A stretch of 50,353 nt of DNA from Fibrobacter sp. (GTDB lineage: Bacteria > Fibrobacterota > Fibrobacteria > Fibrobacterales > Fibrobacteraceae). The stretch lies in assembly GCA_024398995.1 (NCBI GenBank), contig JAKSIE010000011.1:1-50353 (forward strand), in the 5' to 3' direction. Of the stretch, positions 48,975 to 50,353 are shown in pieces. Position 1 is the stretch's first letter; the number at the start of each line of letters is the position of its first letter. The position numbers and the translations under genes are program-made. The notes beneath the pieces were generated by a model. The model had not been told where the DNA came from and searched no databases. It saw nothing but the letters and a program-made list of their open reading frames with translations.

Positions 48975-50353
48975 ATGGAATTCAAGTACGAAGCTACCGT
49001 CCAGCACACTGGCGATACCACCGAATACGTCAACCTGGGTAAGGAAGGCGTTTCTGTTGCCGAATTCGAAGGCAAAAAGATTCTGAAGGTTTCCAAGGAA
49101 GCCCTGACCAAGATCGCTCAGGCTGCTTTCGAAGAAGTCTCTTTCCGTCTCCGTCCGGCCCACACCGCCAAGGTGGCCAAGATCCTCCAGGATCCGGAAG
49201 CTTCCGACAACGACAAGTTTGTCGCTCTCACCCTCCTGAAGAACGCATGCGTTGCCGCCAAGGGCGTGCTCCCGTTCTGCCAGGACACCGGTACCGCCAT
49301 CTGCGTTGCCCACAAGGGCCAGCAGGTCTGGACTGGCTGCGATGACTTCGAAGCAATTTCCGAAGGTATCTTCAATGCCTACACCACCAAGAACCTCCGC
49401 TACAGCCAGATCGCTCCTCTGACCATGTACGAAGAAAAGAACACCGCCTGCAACCTGCCGGCTCAGATCGACATCCACGCCGAAGAAGGTGCCGACATGA
49501 AGTTCCTCTTCGTTGCCAAGGGCGGTGGCTCTGCCAACAAGACTTACTACTGGCCCATGACCAAGGCCCTCCTCACCCCGAAGAACCTTGAAAAGTTCAT
49601 CTCCGAAAAGGTGAAGACTCTCGGTACTGCTGCTTGCCCGCCGTACCACCTGGCTATCGTCATCGGCGGTACTTCTGCTGAAATGAACACCCACACCGTA
49701 AAGCTCGCTAGCTGCGGTTACTACGATGACCTTCCCACCACCGGTTCCGAAGGCGGCCGTATGTTCCGCGACGTGGAAATGGAAGAAAAGGTTCTCCACA
49801 TCTGCCAGAAGACTGGCATCGGCGCTCAGTTCGGCGGCAAGTACCTGGTTCACGACGTTCGCGTGATCCGCTGCCCCCGCCACGCTGCAAGCTGCCCGGT
49901 TTCCATCGGTGTTAGCTGCTCTGCTGACCGTAACATCAAGGCTAAGATCGATGAAAACGGTCTTTGGCTCGAAAAGATGGAACACAATCCGGAACAGTAC
50001 CTGCCCAAGGGCGAAGCAAAGATCGCTGCCGCTGTGGAAATCGATCTTGACCGTCCCATGAAGGATGTTTGCGCAGAACTCACCAAGTATCCTGTTGCAA
50101 CCCGCCTGAACCTGAAGGGCACCATGATTGTGGCCCGCGATATGGCTCACGCAAAGATTGCTGAAATCCTCGACAAGCAGGAAGCTGGCCAGGAACTCTC
50201 CGACATCGAAAAGAAGGTGCTGGAAGTTGTCTCCAACCATCCGATCTACTACGCCGGTCCGGCTAAGACTCCGGAAGGCATGCCCACTGGTTCCTTCGGC
50301 CCGACAACTGCTGGCCGTATGGACCCGTATGTAATGCGCTTCCAGAGCAAGGG
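48975..50353 (+). CDS. Class I fumarate hydratase, 3' end outside the window
   Basis: The frame is open from the ATG at 48975 (GAGGT six bases before) to the window end, 459 codons without a stop. It encodes an iron-sulphur class I fumarase (FumA/B type, fused alpha and beta parts): [11 protein letters not shown] (first cluster Cys, near residue 105), [41 protein letters not shown] (further Cys, near 300) and, near the end, [30 protein letters not shown], where the beta part begins its substrate site. It interconverts fumarate and malate, a step on the route to succinate in fermenting bacteria. Confidence 0.92.
   Translation, partial: MEFKYEATVQHTGDTTEYVNLGKEGVSVAEFEGKKILKVSKEALTKIAQAAFEEVSFRLRPAHTAKVAKILQDPEASDNDKFVALTLLKNACVAAKGVLPFCQDTGTAICVAHKGQQVWTGCDDFEAISEGIFNAYTTKNLRYSQIAPLTMYEEKNTACNLPAQIDIHAEEGADMKFLFVAKGGGSANKTYYWPMTKALLTPKNLEKFISEKVKTLGTAACPPYHLAIVIGGTSAEMNTHTVKLASCGYYDDLPTTGSEGGRMFRDVEMEEKVLHICQKTGIGAQFGGKYLVHDVRVIRCPRHAASCPVSIGVSCSADRNIKAKIDENGLWLEKMEHNPEQYLPKGEAKIAAAVEIDLDRPMKDVCAELTKYPVATRLNLKGTMIVARDMAHAKIAEILDKQEAGQELSDIEKKVLEVVSNHPIYYAGPAKTPEGMPTGSFGPTTAGRMDPYVMRFQSK

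Overview
The window looks like chromosomal DNA of a Fibrobacter-type bacterium (Fibrobacterota, FCB group). This is inferred from two giant secreted GH9 cellulases with multi-module tails, a TonB-dependent-receptor-like outer membrane protein, a small porin-like barrel, a DUF349 giant and Gram-negative house-keeping genes. No species is claimed, because no database search was possible. There is no rRNA, tRNA, CRISPR array, transposase or phage gene that I can see.

Layout. 1-3174 (+): tail of a probable feoB, an outer-membrane barrel protein, and a DUF1007/NicO metal-export pair. 3161-5344 (-): an AGCS sodium:amino-acid symporter followed by ispD. 5640-10497 (+): gltX, a zinc-ribbon/BON-like unknown, a WYL regulator and queA. 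10496-10890: a 395-bp structured repeat. 10919-11430 (-): a 42-aa HTH-like protein and an unknown protein behind a palindromic promoter. 11630-12454 (-): an omega-amidase-type nitrilase. 12487-15582 (+): a receptor-like protein and a VanX-like dipeptidase. 15673-19775 (-): Sua5 and a 969-aa DUF349 protein. 19881-21953 (+): priA. 22083-26240 (-): a membrane glycosyltransferase carrying a C-terminal NPCBM domain, its GT2 partner, and gmk. 26471-29104 (+): transketolase and nrdR. 29116-29901 (-): a sigma-70 family factor. 30000-30965 (+): an RlmI-like methyltransferase. 30966-47620 (-): GH9, GH9, sensor kinase, lone receiver and NtrC-type activator, all co-directional. 47979-48653 (-): an Ala-rich heptad-repeat envelope protein. 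48975-50353 (+): class I fumarase, cut by the window end.

The most interesting part is 30966-47620. Two cellulases of 2162 and 1947 aa run into a complete two-component cascade. The second GH9 stop codon and the kinase start codon are one base apart. The activator at the end has Glu where the receiver phospho-acceptor Asp should be, and GAYTGS in place of the GAFTGA sigma-54 loop. Upstream of the first GH9 lies a perfect TTGTGA-N6-TCACAA palindrome of CRP type, behind two tandem terminators that separate it from the gene before. I infer a cellulose-utilisation module that encodes its own signalling genes.

The intergenic DNA is also structured. Four spacers (before the gene at 7197, before gmk, nrdR and fumarase) consist of 7-bp repeats arranged as a left arm and a complementary right arm. 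The heptamer differs between loci but the architecture is the same. Three spacers between convergent genes (after queA, after the VanX-like gene, after priA) hold mosaic hairpin elements beginning with GACGCAAGG or GATGCAAGG at or just after a stop codon. Two of these share a block of about 50 bp in opposite orientation.
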